From JAKFWF01 sp963750535 (lineage in GTDB: Bacteria; Pseudomonadota; Alphaproteobacteria; Rhizobiales; Hyphomicrobiaceae), in NCBI GenBank assembly GCA_963750535.1, contig CAVVRF010000002.1, positions 62,001-126,000 of the forward strand: 64,000 nucleotides of DNA, given 5' to 3'. Below, in pieces: positions 35,904-45,156 of the stretch. Positions within the stretch are counted from its first letter, which is position 1, and every line of letters begins with the position of its first letter. A program made the position numbers and the translations under genes. Under the pieces are notes generated by a model that saw only the letters and a program-made list of their open reading frames with translations, was not told the origin of the DNA and did no database searches.

Positions 35904-37100
35904 TCATGGCGCCAAAGTGACCGCCCCAGCGCCGACCATGTCGGCAAGCTCCGCGTCGGAAAATCCGAGTTCCCGCACAAGGTCTTGCGTCGAGGAGCCA
36001 AGCGGCGGCGGCGGCCGGTCCGGCTGGATGCCGGCGCCGTCGAATCGCACGGATTGGTTAAGCGTGCGAACCACCGGTGTCGCACGATCGAAATTCGGCT
36101 CGAACAGGCCGACCGCCTTCAGATGCTCGTCTTCGAGCAGCGCTTCCGGGCTGTTGACTCGGCCACAGGGCACGTCGATGGCTTCGAACAGCTTTAGCCA
36201 CTCGCCGGTCGTGCGGCCAGCCAGCGCACGTTCCAACACCTCGTAGAGTTGCGGCGCCCGGCGATTGCGCTCGCCCGAATCGCGCAGCCATTGAACGCCG
36301 GCCAGCTCGGCCTCGCCGATCGCCTCGAGCGTCCGCCGCCAATGCCCGAGCGTGTAGGGAAGCGCCGCGATCCAGCCGTCGGCGGTGCGATAGGGCTTGC
36401 GCTGTGGCGCCAGCGCGCGCGCATAGCCGAGCCTGCCGTCGGCCGCGAACGATGCCTGATCGAGATGCTCGTTCATCGAGAATGCCGACATCGTCTCGAA
36501 CATCGGCACCTCGACGGTGGTGCCATTGCCGCCGTGGCGCTCGCGATGCAGGAGGGCGGCGAGGACGGCATAGGCGACGTGCAGCCCCACGACCTTGTCG
36601 GCGACGATCGATGGCGCCAGTGCCGGCGCGCCGTCACGCTTCTCGAACAGGCCGGCCAGTCCGCACATCGCCTGGATCACGTCGTCATAAGCCGGCCGGC
36701 CGGCATAGGGGCCGTTGCTGCCGAAACCGACCGCGGCACAGTAGACGATGCGGGGATTGATCGCCCTTGCCGCCGCCACGCCGAAGCCCAGCCGGTCGAA
36801 TGCGTCCTGCCGCATGTTGTGGACCAAGGCATCGCCCGAGGCGATCAGCCGCGTCATCACCGCCTTGCCGGCGGCGCTCTTCAAGTCGATCGCCAGCGAT
36901 CGCTTGTTGCGATTGTTGTTGGCGAACAGGGCGGAAATGCCCGGCTCGGCCACCGGATGGATCGCGCGCATGCTGTCGCCGTCGATCGGCTCGACCTTGA
37001 TCACGTCGGCGCCGAGGTCGCCCAGGATTTGCGTCGCGTAGGGCCCGAGGATCACGGCCGTAACGTCGATGACGCGAAGTCCTGCCAATAAGGAAATCAT
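35904..37100 (-). CDS. CaiB/BaiF family CoA-transferase
   Basis: Class III acyl-CoA transferase, 398 residues from MISLLAGLRVIDVTAVILGP. The family landmarks are GPYATQILGDLGADVIKVEP, the arginine/asparagine patch NNNRNKRSLAIDLK, NMRQDAFDRLGFG and, near residue 165, RPAYDDVIQAMCGLAG with the catalytic aspartate. The C-terminal VPCGRVNSPEALLEDEHLKA is also typical. It moves CoA between carboxylic acids, and no dedicated acyl-CoA enzyme is adjacent to name them. Seven codons upstream an in-frame GTG gives an alternative start; neither ribosome site is strong. Confidence 0.92.
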   Translation of the reverse strand: MISLLAGLRVIDVTAVILGPYATQILGDLGADVIKVEPIDGDSMRAIHPVAEPGISALFANNNRNKRSLAIDLKSAAGKAVMTRLIASGDALVHNMRQDAFDRLGFGVAAARAINPRIVYCAAVGFGSNGPYAGRPAYDDVIQAMCGLAGLFEKRDGAPALAPSIVADKVVGLHVAYAVLAALLHRERHGGNGTTVEVPMFETMSAFSMNEHLDQASFAADGRLGYARALAPQRKPYRTADGWIAALPYTLGHWRRTLEAIGEAELAGVQWLRDSGERNRRAPQLYEVLERALAGRTTGEWLKLFEAIDVPCGRVNSPEALLEDEHLKAVGLFEPNFDRATPVVRTLNQSVRFDGAGIQPDRPPPPLGSSTQDLVRELGFSDAELADMVGAGAVTLAP

Positions 37101-37163
37101 TCTGTCATCCCAGCCCATCACGGAAGATCGGGCCAGTGGCTTACGTGGGATCGGCCGCCGCCG

Positions 37164-37228
37164 CTAGTGTCCCGTTCGCGAAGTTCGTCCGATAGCCATG
37201 CGAATGAACTTCGCGATCGGGACACTAG
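37164..37228. mobile_element. Type B palindromic MITE-like hairpin, short form
   Basis: CTAGTGTCCCG and CGGGACACTAG bound a 65-bp hairpin with the same CGCGAAGTTCG stem and loop as the other type B copies but a shorter left arm. The right CTAG contains the TAG stop (read on the minus strand, 37225-37227) of the dioxygenase gene. Confidence 0.85.
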
Positions 37229-38004
37229 CCGAACTTGTAAACGTCCATTGCCAGCACGGCATGCTCGTAGCCGGCGTGCACCCTGGCAATCGGCTCCGAC
37301 GGCGACGTGGCGCCGAGTGCCACGAACAGCGGCAGCAGATGCTCCTCCTCCGGATGGTTCATCGCCGCGTGCGGCGCCAGCGTACGATACCGCAGCGTCT
37401 CCATGCGACGGCCGTTGCTCAGCGCCGCCGCCATCCAGTCCGCGAACTCCCTGACCCAGCGCGGCGCCGCGGCGTCGAGGGCCTGCCCGCGGAACGCCGC
37501 AAGGTTGTGCGTCAACGCTCCCGACGCGAGGATCAGCACGCCGTCGTCGCGCAGCGGCTGCAGCGCCTTGCCGACGGCATGATGGTGGGCCGGATCGGCG
37601 AACGGCTGGATCGAAAGCTGCGCCACCGGAATGTCGGCGTCCGGATACATCAAGTGCAATGGCACCCAGACGCCATGGTCCCAGCCGTGCCTGGCATCGG
37701 TACCGGTATCGATCCCGGCGACACGCAGAAGCTCCGCCGCCTGCAGCGCGAGGTCCGGGGCGCCGGCCGCGGCGTAGCGGATCTGCCGCAGTCGCGGATC
37801 GAACCCGCCAAAATCGTAGATCGTTGCCGGTGTAGTTCCAGTCGCCACCATCGGCGCCTCGGTCTCCCAGTGCGCCGAGACGACCAGTATGGCCCGCGGG
37901 CGCGGCAAATCGCGGCCGAGCCCCTTCAGGAAGCGGCTGGCTGGCGTGTCGCGAATGGCGGTCTCCGGTGACCCGTGTGAAACGAATAGTGCCGGCATGC
38001 GCAT
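37225..38004 (-). CDS. DODA-type extradiol ring-cleavage dioxygenase (LigB family)
   Basis: Cytosolic non-haem metal dioxygenase, 259 residues, of the 4,5-DOPA dioxygenase/YgiD group. Likely metal ligands and active histidines are in MPALFVSHGSP near residue 9, LVVSAHWET near 45, RHGWDHGVWVPL near 108 and ASGALTHNL near 165. It may cleave catecholic rings, but several members act on other substrates. Its stop codon lies in the CTAG of the hairpin at 37164-37228. It is divergent from the LysR gene (111 bp), its likely regulator. Confidence 0.9.
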   Translation of the reverse strand: MRMPALFVSHGSPETAIRDTPASRFLKGLGRDLPRPRAILVVSAHWETEAPMVATGTTPATIYDFGGFDPRLRQIRYAAAGAPDLALQAAELLRVAGIDTGTDARHGWDHGVWVPLHLMYPDADIPVAQLSIQPFADPAHHHAVGKALQPLRDDGVLILASGALTHNLAAFRGQALDAAAPRWVREFADWMAAALSNGRRMETLRYRTLAPHAAMNHPEEEHLLPLFVALGATSPSEPIARVHAGYEHAVLAMDVYKFG

Positions 38005-38115
38005 GATTGGAGCTCGCGAGACTGCAGTTGAAGTCGCTGCCCTGCAAAATCGTTATCGCCAATTCACCAAACAATGGGATTGCAGGGATACTTATCGTCA
38101 ATGTAGTGTTGACAG

Positions 38116-39022
38116 ATGGATACACTCGATCTGATGCGGACATTCCTGTCGGTGGTCGATACCGACAGCTTCACGCGCGCCGGCAGCAAGCTTGGCAAGT
38201 CCAAGGCGCTGGTGTCGAAGCACGTTTCCGAGCTTGAGGCACGGCTCGGCGCCCGCCTGCTCCACCGCACCACCCGAAGCATCGGCGTGACCGAGATCGG
38301 ACGCGCCTACTACGAGCGCGCGCAGCAGATCCTCGCCGATTTCGACAACCTCGAGGACCAGATCCGCTCACAGTCGGGGACGCCGCGGGGACTGCTCAAG
38401 CTCACCGCGCCGCAGACGCTGGGCGAGATGGTGGTGATGGACATGGTGACGGCGTTCCGCCGCAAGTACCCGGCGGTGGAGCTCGACATCCTGCTCGCCG
38501 ATCGCACGGTGGACCTCGTCGCGGAAGGCTTCGACGTCGCGCTCAGGGTTGCGACCATGACCGACAGCTCGCTGATCGCCCGCAAGCTGTGCAGCATGCG
38601 CATCCCGCTTTGCGCCTCCCCTGCCTACCTCGAGCGCAACGGCATGCCGCGGCGGCCCGAGGACCTCGTCCAGCATCATTGCATCGTCGATTTCGAACAT
38701 CCGCTGGCGCGACACCTGGCGCTTCGAGCGCAATGGCGAGCCGCTGGTCGTCAAGGTCCGCCCCGCCTTCAGCGTCAACAGCGCCTGTGCCGTGCGCGAT
38801 GCCCTGACAAGCTCCATCGGCATCGGCTTCTGCCCGGGCTTCGCGGTCGCAGGCGACGTCAGGGCCGGACGTCTTGTCACCTTGTTCGACGACATGGTCG
38901 CGAGCGCCCATGGCGTCTATCTGGTCTACCCGCACCGCAACCACCTGTCGGCCAAGGTCCGGGCGTTCCTCGATTTTACCGTCGACTGGTACACGCCGGT
39001 TCCGCCCTGGGAGCGAGAGTAG
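38116..39022 (+). CDS. LysR-family transcriptional regulator (frameshifted in this sequence)
   Basis: About 301 residues when one surplus base near 38696 is ignored. The N-terminal winged helix-turn-helix reads MDTLDLMRTFLSVVDTDSFT then GKSKALVSKHVSELEARLG; the effector domain follows (LKLTAPQTLGEMVVMDMVTA). Beyond the break the other frame continues IRWRDTWRFERNGEPLVVKV and SSIGIGFCPGFAVAGDVRAG, as in the DmlR/CrgA subgroup. Its placement divergent from the DODA-type dioxygenase suggests control of that gene. AT-rich DNA at 38040-38115 probably holds both promoters. Confidence 0.88.
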
Positions 39023-39070
39023 CAGCGGCGAACATTGCCCCGGACCGCCAACTGCGCTACCGCCTTCGAC

Positions 39071-40223
39071 ATGAGCGATCGATCGGACAGCAGCGCGCCC
39101 ATCATCGTCGGCTGGGAGGAATGGCTGGCCCTGCCCGATCTCGGCCTGCCCGCCATCCGCGCCAAGATCGACACCGGCGCCAAGACCTCCGCCCTGCATG
39201 CGTTCGCGATCGAGTTGTACGGACCGGCCGCCGCACCGCAGGTCAGGTTCGGTGTCCACCCGGTGCCGGGCCGCGAGGACATCGTGCGCTATTGCACGGC
39301 GGCGGTTGCCGACCGGCGCGAGGTAACGAGCTCGAACGGCGAGAAGGAGGTGCGCTTCGTGATCCGAACGCGGCTCTTCCTCGCCGATCGCGACTGGGGC
39401 GAGATCGAGACCACCCTCGCCAACCGCGAGAGCATGGCCTACCGCATGCTGCTCGGCCGGCAGGCGATCCGAAGCGGAATGCTGGTCGATCCGGCCGCCT
39501 CATTCCTGCAATCGAAGCTGTCGCATCGCCTCTATGCCGGGCTGCCTCGGCAGACCGCGCCGCACCGGCGCATCCGGATCGCGGTGATCTCGTCCTCGCC
39601 CGAGCGGCCTGTCGAACAGCCTGCTCAGCGAGGAGGCCGAGCGCCGAGGTCATCTGCTCGACATCCTGCCGCTCGCCGGGCTCGATCTCGACTACGGCAC
39701 GGGTGGTCCGCGCCTGCTGAGCGGCGGACAGCCGCTGCCGGGCTACGATGCGGTGGTCACCCGCGCCACCGGCGGCCCGCCGGGGCTGGCCGCAGCCGCC
39801 GTACGCCACCTGCAGCAGGCCGGCGCGATCGCGCTCAACGGCGCCGATGAGATCGAGCGCGTGCGCAATCCCTATCTCGTCGCGAGCCTGCTGTATTCGC
39901 GCGGCCTGCCGCCACGGCCCGCACCCCGCGCCGAGGCGCAATGCCGATGCCTCGTGATCCAGGGCCGAACCGAGGCGCGACGGGGCGATGCAGGTGCGTC
40001 CGCCGAGAGACTTGCCGGCCGGGTCGCCGATGCCCTCGGTCTCGGCCTGGTCGCGATCGACATCGCGGGTGCCGAGCCCGATCTGCGAATTGCCGGCATC
40101 GACCTCAACCCGGCGCTGACCGGTTTCGGCCAAGCGCGCCGTATCGCGCAGGCGGTCATCGCCGCCGTCGAGACGCGGCTGCGATCGCCGGTCACGCTTC
40201 TGCCTTCCGACGCCGACGGCTGA
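39071..40223 (+). CDS. RimK-associated retropepsin-like protease domain fused to a shortened ATP-grasp domain (frameshifted)
   Basis: About 383 residues after ignoring an extra base near 39610. Residues 1-150 form the Zn_protease/RimK-linked aspartic-protease-like domain: IVGWEEWLALPDLGLPAIRA, KIDTGAKTSALHA and VRFVIRTRLFLADRDWGEIE. The rest looks like a RimK-type ligase: pre-ATP-grasp IAVISSSPERLSNSLLSEEA, then NGADEIERVRNPYLVASLL, and at the end GLGLVAIDIAG and IAGIDLNPALTGF. The central ATP-binding part, normally about 100 residues with two lysines and an acidic triad, appears missing between GLPPRPAP and CLVIQGRTEARR, so ligase activity is doubtful. Confidence 0.75.
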
Positions 40224-40244
40224 TCGGCCGAGCTTGCCGGGCAG

Positions 40245-40745
40245 TCACCCGGACGCGGCCTTCGCCTTCAACCGCTTGGCCACTGCCGGCGAGACGAATG
40301 CGCCGACGTCGCCTCCCATCCTCGCGATCTGCCTGACGAGCGTCGCGGTGATGAAGCGGACGTCGGGCGAGGCCGGCAGGAACACCGTGCCGATCGACGG
40401 GCGCATGCTGCCGTTCATGCCGGCCATCTGCATCTCGTAGTCGAGATCGGTGCCGTCGCGCAGGCCCCTGAATATGACGTTGGCGCCGGCCGCCTCGGCG
40501 GCATCGACCACCAGCTTGTCGAACGTCGTGATCGAGAACGTCGCGCCGGATTTCCTGGCCAGCGGCTTGATTTCCGCCTTCAGCATCTCGATCCGTTCCG
40601 CCGTCGAGAACATCGGCGTCTTGCCGGGATGGACGCCGATCCCGATCACCAGCGAATCGACGAGCGCCAGGGCGCGCGCAATGACGTCGGCGTGTCCGCG
40701 CGTGACCGGATCGAAGGAGCCGGAGTAGAACCCAATTCGCGTCAT
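40245..40745 (-). CDS. coaD: Phosphopantetheine adenylyltransferase CoaD
   Basis: Penultimate step of coenzyme A synthesis: 4'-phosphopantetheine plus ATP gives dephospho-CoA. 166 residues from MTRIGFYSGSFDPVTRGHAD, which includes the nucleotidyltransferase T-x-G-H motif. NVIFRGLRDGTDLDYEMQMAGMN is the second signature. ATP-binding ISTATLVRQIA is replaced by FITATLVRQIARMGGDV. Longer upstream starts would add a low-complexity arginine-rich extension and were rejected. The 269-bp structured element begins 110 bp upstream. Confidence 0.94.
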   Translation of the reverse strand: MTRIGFYSGSFDPVTRGHADVIARALALVDSLVIGIGVHPGKTPMFSTAERIEMLKAEIKPLARKSGATFSITTFDKLVVDAAEAAGANVIFRGLRDGTDLDYEMQMAGMNGSMRPSIGTVFLPASPDVRFITATLVRQIARMGGDVGAFVSPAVAKRLKAKAASG

Positions 40746-40855
40746 GTCGGAAAAGCACCCCCGCAGCAATCGAAGCGCCGATGCGAGCCGCGCCCCGTGG
40801 ATGCGGCGGCGCCGGCGCAGCTTGGCGCGGGTCCGCGCCGCGATCAAGCGGCGGA

Positions 40856-41124
40856 GAGCCTGTCCGGGGGATTTTCATGAGGTTTCATGGCCCAATGTCG
40901 AGTTCGATCCGCAAGGAGCAGCCCGCCGGTCGTAGCCTCAGCTACGGCCAAGGGCTGCGACGCGGCGGGCGACCGAGATTGGGCCACCTGCGGTCACGCA
41001 TGCATGGCCCATCTGGTTCGTCGCGCACCTTGCCGATACCGATGGGTATCGGCTGCGCCGACGCTCCTGCCATCTGGACCATGCATGCGCGATGAAACTC
41101 CATGAAAATCCCCCGGACAGGCTC
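40856..41124. mobile_element. 269-bp MITE-like element with two large internal hairpins
   Basis: Terminal inverted repeats of about 34 bp begin GAGCCTGTCCGGGGGATTTT and end AAAATCCCCCGGACAGGCTC with only a two-base mismatch inside. Between them lie two complex stems. One spans 40889-40985, from GGCCCAAT to ATTGGGCC, with nested GCCCGCCG/CGGCGGGC and GTCGTAGC/GCTACGGC. The other spans 40998-41088, from GCATGCATGG to CCATGCATGC, with nested GCCGATACC/GGGTATCGGC. No coding sequence fits. Ends and size suggest a non-autonomous element; a structured RNA is the alternative. It fills the coaD-histidine kinase gap. Confidence 0.8.
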
Positions 41125-41128
41125 TAAG

Positions 41129-42716
41129 TCACGCTCCGCTCGTGTCGGAGGCGGGACGATCGACGATGTCGAACCGGAATGTCGCGCCCCTTGCGACCGG
41201 AACGTGTCGCAGCTGGCCGCCGTGCGCGGTGACCAGCTCGGCGGCGATGGCGAGGCCGAGCCCCGACCCGCCCTTGCGCGTGCCGCCCCGGAACGGCTGG
41301 AACAGATTGGCCAGCGCCTTCTCGGGGACCCCTGGCCCATTGTCGACGATCTCGATCTCGACCACGACATCGACGCGTCGTGCGACGAGCGAGATCGCTC
41401 CCGGCTGATCGCCCACCGTCTCGATCGCCTGGATCGCGTTGCGGACGAGGTTGTTGAGGATTCGGAACAGCTGGCCGCGGTCGGCGTCGACCTCGAGGTC
41501 CTCGGCGACTTCGAGTTGCCATGCCAACGTCTCGCGCGGCAGCCCGAGCCCCTCGCCGACTTCCTCGGCCAATGGCCGCAGCTTGAACCGGTCGCGCAGC
41601 GAGGTCGCCTCGTCGGCCTGGCCGTACCGCAACGTTTCATTGCAGAACGCAATCGCGCGATCGAGCGAGACGATGAGCTTCGGCGACAGCCGCTGCACCG
41701 CCGGATCGGGCAGCGCGGCCAGGCGATCAGACATCAGCTGTGCCGTTGCCAGCATGTTGCGCAGGTCGTGATTGATCTTGGCGACCGCCAGTCCGAGCTG
41801 CGCCAGCCGGGTTTTCTGCTGCAGCATCTGGGCGAGATCGGCCTGCATGCGGGCAAGCTCGCGCTCGGTCACGCCGATCTCGTCGGTTCGCGACGACGGC
41901 ACGATGATGCGCGTCGCGTCCTCCGGCTTCTCCCTGAACCGGGTCATGTTGTGGGCAAGACGCAGCATCGGCCGCACCAGCAGGCCGCTGAGCGCCAGGT
42001 AGACGAGGGCCGCGGTGATGCCGGAGATGATGATCGACAGGCCGAGGATGTTGAGCCCGAACCGGTACATGGCGTCGAGCAGCGGCGCGCCGGGCAGCAG
42101 GATCTCGACGAAGTCGTCGTTGCCGTAGGATGCGGCCGTGACGGCGGCGCCACGCGGCGGCGTCGGCTGGCCGAGCACGCGGATGGTCGAGTTCGGGCGA
42201 CATGGCCAGCGATTTCATCGCATCGGCGATCAACCCGAAGCGGCTGCGGAGCTGGTCGACGAAACCCTTGGCCATCGGACGCAGATCATAGGTTGCATCG
42301 ACCTTGAGGTCGCCATCGGGCGGCAGCACCAGGCGCCGCTGGCCCGAGCGCTTGATCGCGATGCCCTTGACCTGCGCCGTGCTCAGGAGCTCGTTGCGCA
42401 ACATCGGTGGGATCGCGCCGCCAGGCACCGCATCGCCGGCAAGCGCCGCGAGGTGCGCGGCATTGATCCGGTCGTTCAGCCAGTTGACGCGAAAATTCGC
42501 CAGCGACGGCACGAAGATCAGGACTTCGGCCAGCATCACGAAGAGACCGGTCAGGATCAGAAGCTTGCCCGGCAGTCCGAGCCCGCGGGCATGCGGGCCG
42601 GGCCACCGCCACCATCGCTGCAGCCGGGCCGGCAGCCATCGGGCAGGCACGCCCAGCGGGCCGGACCCGTCAGGAACCCGCCCGTCCACCGCGGTGTCGT
42701 CGCCGTCGCGCGCCAA
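41129..42716 (-). CDS. Orphan sensor histidine kinase (frameshifted in this sequence)
   Basis: Membrane-bound sensor, about 528 residues after ignoring an extra base near 42196. An N-terminal helix (LLILTGLFVMLAEVLIFV), a periplasmic region of about 170 residues, a second helix (GLSIIISGITAALVYLALSG) and a HAMP-like linker (RPMLRLAHNMTRFREKPEDA) lead to the kinase core: H-box AKINHDLRNMLATAQ, N-box RILNNLVRNAIQAIE, G1 VDNGPGVPEKAL and G2 GGSGLGLAIAAELV. The proposed TTG start has AGAGGGG upstream. No response regulator is encoded in the window. Confidence 0.87.
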
Positions 42717-42887
42717 ACGCCCCTCTGGGGTTGCAATTCCAACGCCGGGGTCGCGTGTCCGCCCGCTCTTTCGACATGGCCGTGCGAACGGCTACCCACG
42801 ACCAACCTCAGCATGGAAGTAGTTAGGGTGGCTTCAACTTATTGCAACCGTGCGAGCCGCTTCTCGACGTTTTGTTGCTTGGGAGTG

Positions 42888-44354
42888 TCAGCCGAGCTTC
42901 TTCAACAGGCTGATCACCTTGCGCACGGTGGCACTGCCGGTGAAGGACGCGAAATAGCGATAGGCGGCCCGCTTGCTGACCTCGCCCAGCGTCGGATACG
43001 GCACGATGAATTCCGTCATGGCCTTGATCTTGAGCTTCTGCGAGACGGCGAGCGCCCAGATCTGGATCAGCTCACCGGCCTGCTCGCCGACGATGCCGGC
43101 GCCAAGGATCACCCCCTTGCGGTCGGTTATGACCTTGACGTGACCGAGTGTCGCCAGCTCCGCCTGCGCCCGGTCATTCTCGTGATAGGGCCAGCGCAGC
43201 ACCCGGCAGTCGACCTTCCTCTCCTTGGCCTGCGCCTCGGTCAGTCCGACGCTGGCAAGCTCGGGCTCGGTGTAGGTAACCCACGGCACGATCGTGTTGT
43301 CGGCCTTTGCCGGCAGCCGGAACAACGCCCGCTTGATGACGATGCCGGCGTGGTAGTTGGCGACGTGGGTGAACTGCAACCCGCCGGTGCAGTCGCCGAT
43401 GGCAAACACGTTGCGATTGCTGGTGACAAGCCCGGCGTCGACGGCAATGCCACGCTTGTCGTAGCGAACGCCGGCTGCGTCGAGACCGAGATCGGCCAGA
43501 TTGGGCTTGCGGCCCGTCGCCACCAGCAGATGGGTGCCGGTGATCACTTCGGGCTGGCCATCGATCGAGACCGTCACCCTGATCTCGCCGGCCGCGCTAT
43601 CGACGCGCTCGACCTTCGCCTGCTCGCGGATGACGACCCCTTCCTCGCGCAGCGAGCGCAGCAGGATGCCGGTCAGCTCCGGGTCGTCCTTGGCGAGCGC
43701 CTGCAGCGCCTCGATCACCGTCACCTTCGAGCCGAGGCGCAGGTTGGCCTGCGCCAGCTCCATGCCGATCGGCCCGCCGCCGATCACCAGCAGATGCGGC
43801 ATCGGCGATTGGTTGTCGAAGATCGTCTCGTTGGTGAAGTAGGGCACCTCCTCGAGGCCTGGGATCGGCGGCACTGCCGGCGACGAGCCGGTCGCGATCA
43901 CGAAACGGCGGGCCTTGATGCGGGCCTCGCCGGCAACCACGGTGGCGCGGTCGACGAAGCGTCCGGCTGCCTGGATCACCCTGACGCCGAGACCGGTGAA
44001 GCGCTCGACCGAGTCGTTCGGAGCGATCGCCGCGATCACCTTCCTGACATGGGCGTGAACCTTCGCCCGGTCGACCTGCGGCTCGACGCTGGCGATGCCG
44101 AACGCCGCCGCCGTGCGCATCGCGTGCGCGCGCTTGCCAGCGGCGATCAGCGCCTTCGACGGCACGCAGCCGTAGTTGAGGCAATCGCCGCCCATCTTGT
44201 GCTTCTCGATCAGCACCACCGACTGACCGAAGGCCGCGGCGGCAGCCGCCACCGACAGGCCGCCGGAGCCGGCGCCGATGACGCACAGATCGCAGCTGAC
44301 CTCCTCGGTCGCCTTGCCGATCGACAGTCCGGTGTCCGGGTTATGCCGTTGCAT
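42888..44354 (-). CDS. Pyridine nucleotide-disulfide oxidoreductase (mercuric reductase-like)
   Basis: FAD-dependent disulfide oxidoreductase, 488 residues. FAD-binding CDLCVIGAGSGGLSVAAAAA is near residue 22; the redox-active cysteine pair lies in KMGGDCLNYGCVPSKALIAA near 58. NAD(P)-binding HLLVIGGGPIGMELAQANLR is near 188, FAD-contacting NVFAIGDCTGG near 312 and the dimer interface TYTEPELASVGLTE near 358. The N-terminal heavy-metal domain and C-terminal cysteine pair of true MerA are absent, so mercury reduction is unlikely. It overlaps the TVP38 gene by 14 bp in a three-gene operon. Confidence 0.92.
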   Translation of the reverse strand: MQRHNPDTGLSIGKATEEVSCDLCVIGAGSGGLSVAAAAAAFGQSVVLIEKHKMGGDCLNYGCVPSKALIAAGKRAHAMRTAAAFGIASVEPQVDRAKVHAHVRKVIAAIAPNDSVERFTGLGVRVIQAAGRFVDRATVVAGEARIKARRFVIATGSSPAVPPIPGLEEVPYFTNETIFDNQSPMPHLLVIGGGPIGMELAQANLRLGSKVTVIEALQALAKDDPELTGILLRSLREEGVVIREQAKVERVDSAAGEIRVTVSIDGQPEVITGTHLLVATGRKPNLADLGLDAAGVRYDKRGIAVDAGLVTSNRNVFAIGDCTGGLQFTHVANYHAGIVIKRALFRLPAKADNTIVPWVTYTEPELASVGLTEAQAKERKVDCRVLRWPYHENDRAQAELATLGHVKVITDRKGVILGAGIVGEQAGELIQIWALAVSQKLKIKAMTEFIVPYPTLGEVSKRAAYRYFASFTGSATVRKVISLLKKLG

Positions 44355-45156
44355 GAAGCTTGCTCCACCTCTTGATGGCGACCGGTATCAGGGCGACGAC
44401 GCCGAGGGCAATGAACGCGATGATCAATTCCTTGGTCATAAGCTGGCTGGTGTCGATCTTGTATTCGCACTTCGGCATGCCCGCCGACGCTGCCTTCGCC
44501 AGGCAGTCCTTGTAAACTTTGTTCTGCGCCTCGACCACTGTCGCCAGGCCGTAGCCGGCAAACGAGTAGGCCGTGGTTCCCGGAATGATGCCGAGCAGCG
44601 TCGCGGCGACGTAGGTGCCAAGCTTCACTCCGAGCAGGGCCGGCACAATGTTGACCACGAAGAATGGGAACGCCGGCACCAGGCGAAGGAACAACAGGTA
44701 GCTGAAGGCATTCTCCTGGAAGCCATTACGCAGCTTCGCCACCGCCGGACCGGCGCGCTCCGCAAGCCCTCCGCCCAGCGACGAGCGGACGACAAGGAAC
44801 ACGATCGTGGCGCCGATCGTGGCGGCGACGATGGTCGTCGGCGCAGCGATTTGCCAACCGAACAGCAGGCCGCCGGCAAGCGTCATGACCAGGCCGCCGG
44901 GCAGCGACAATGCCACCACCGCGATGTAGGCGAGGGCATAGAGCAGCAGCGCCGGCGCGAGATTGCTTTCGACAAAGCCCTTGAGCAGCTCGTAGTTGAG
45001 CCCGATCGTCTTCAACGACAAGTGGTGATGCCATCCCATCGCGAAGACCAGCGCCATCGCCGCCGCCAGCACGATGAGCGGCGCGAAGCGGCGCAGCCTG
45101 CTCGTCGCTTCCGGGGAAGGCGACACCACCACCTCCTGTTGCGCTTCCGGCATCAT
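44341..45156 (-). CDS. TVP38/TMEM64 (VTT/DedA-like) membrane protein
   Basis: Inner-membrane protein of 271 residues with about six helices. The VTT core is visible: LPGGLVMTLAGGLLFGWQIA, then IGATIVFLVVRSSLGGGLAER, FLRLVPAFPFFVVNIVPALLG and LLGIIPGTTAYSFAGYG. These re-entrant F-L-R-L-x-P and P-G motifs are typical of the family, which moves lipids or ions in ways not fully known. A soluble insert with two cysteines (KDCLAKAASAGMPKCEYK) precedes the last helix. The stop overlaps the oxidoreductase start, and the start overlaps the DUF547 stop (ATGA). Confidence 0.91.
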   Translation of the reverse strand: MMPEAQQEVVVSPSPEATSRLRRFAPLIVLAAAMALVFAMGWHHHLSLKTIGLNYELLKGFVESNLAPALLLYALAYIAVVALSLPGGLVMTLAGGLLFGWQIAAPTTIVAATIGATIVFLVVRSSLGGGLAERAGPAVAKLRNGFQENAFSYLLFLRLVPAFPFFVVNIVPALLGVKLGTYVAATLLGIIPGTTAYSFAGYGLATVVEAQNKVYKDCLAKAASAGMPKCEYKIDTSQLMTKELIIAFIALGVVALIPVAIKRWSKLHATA

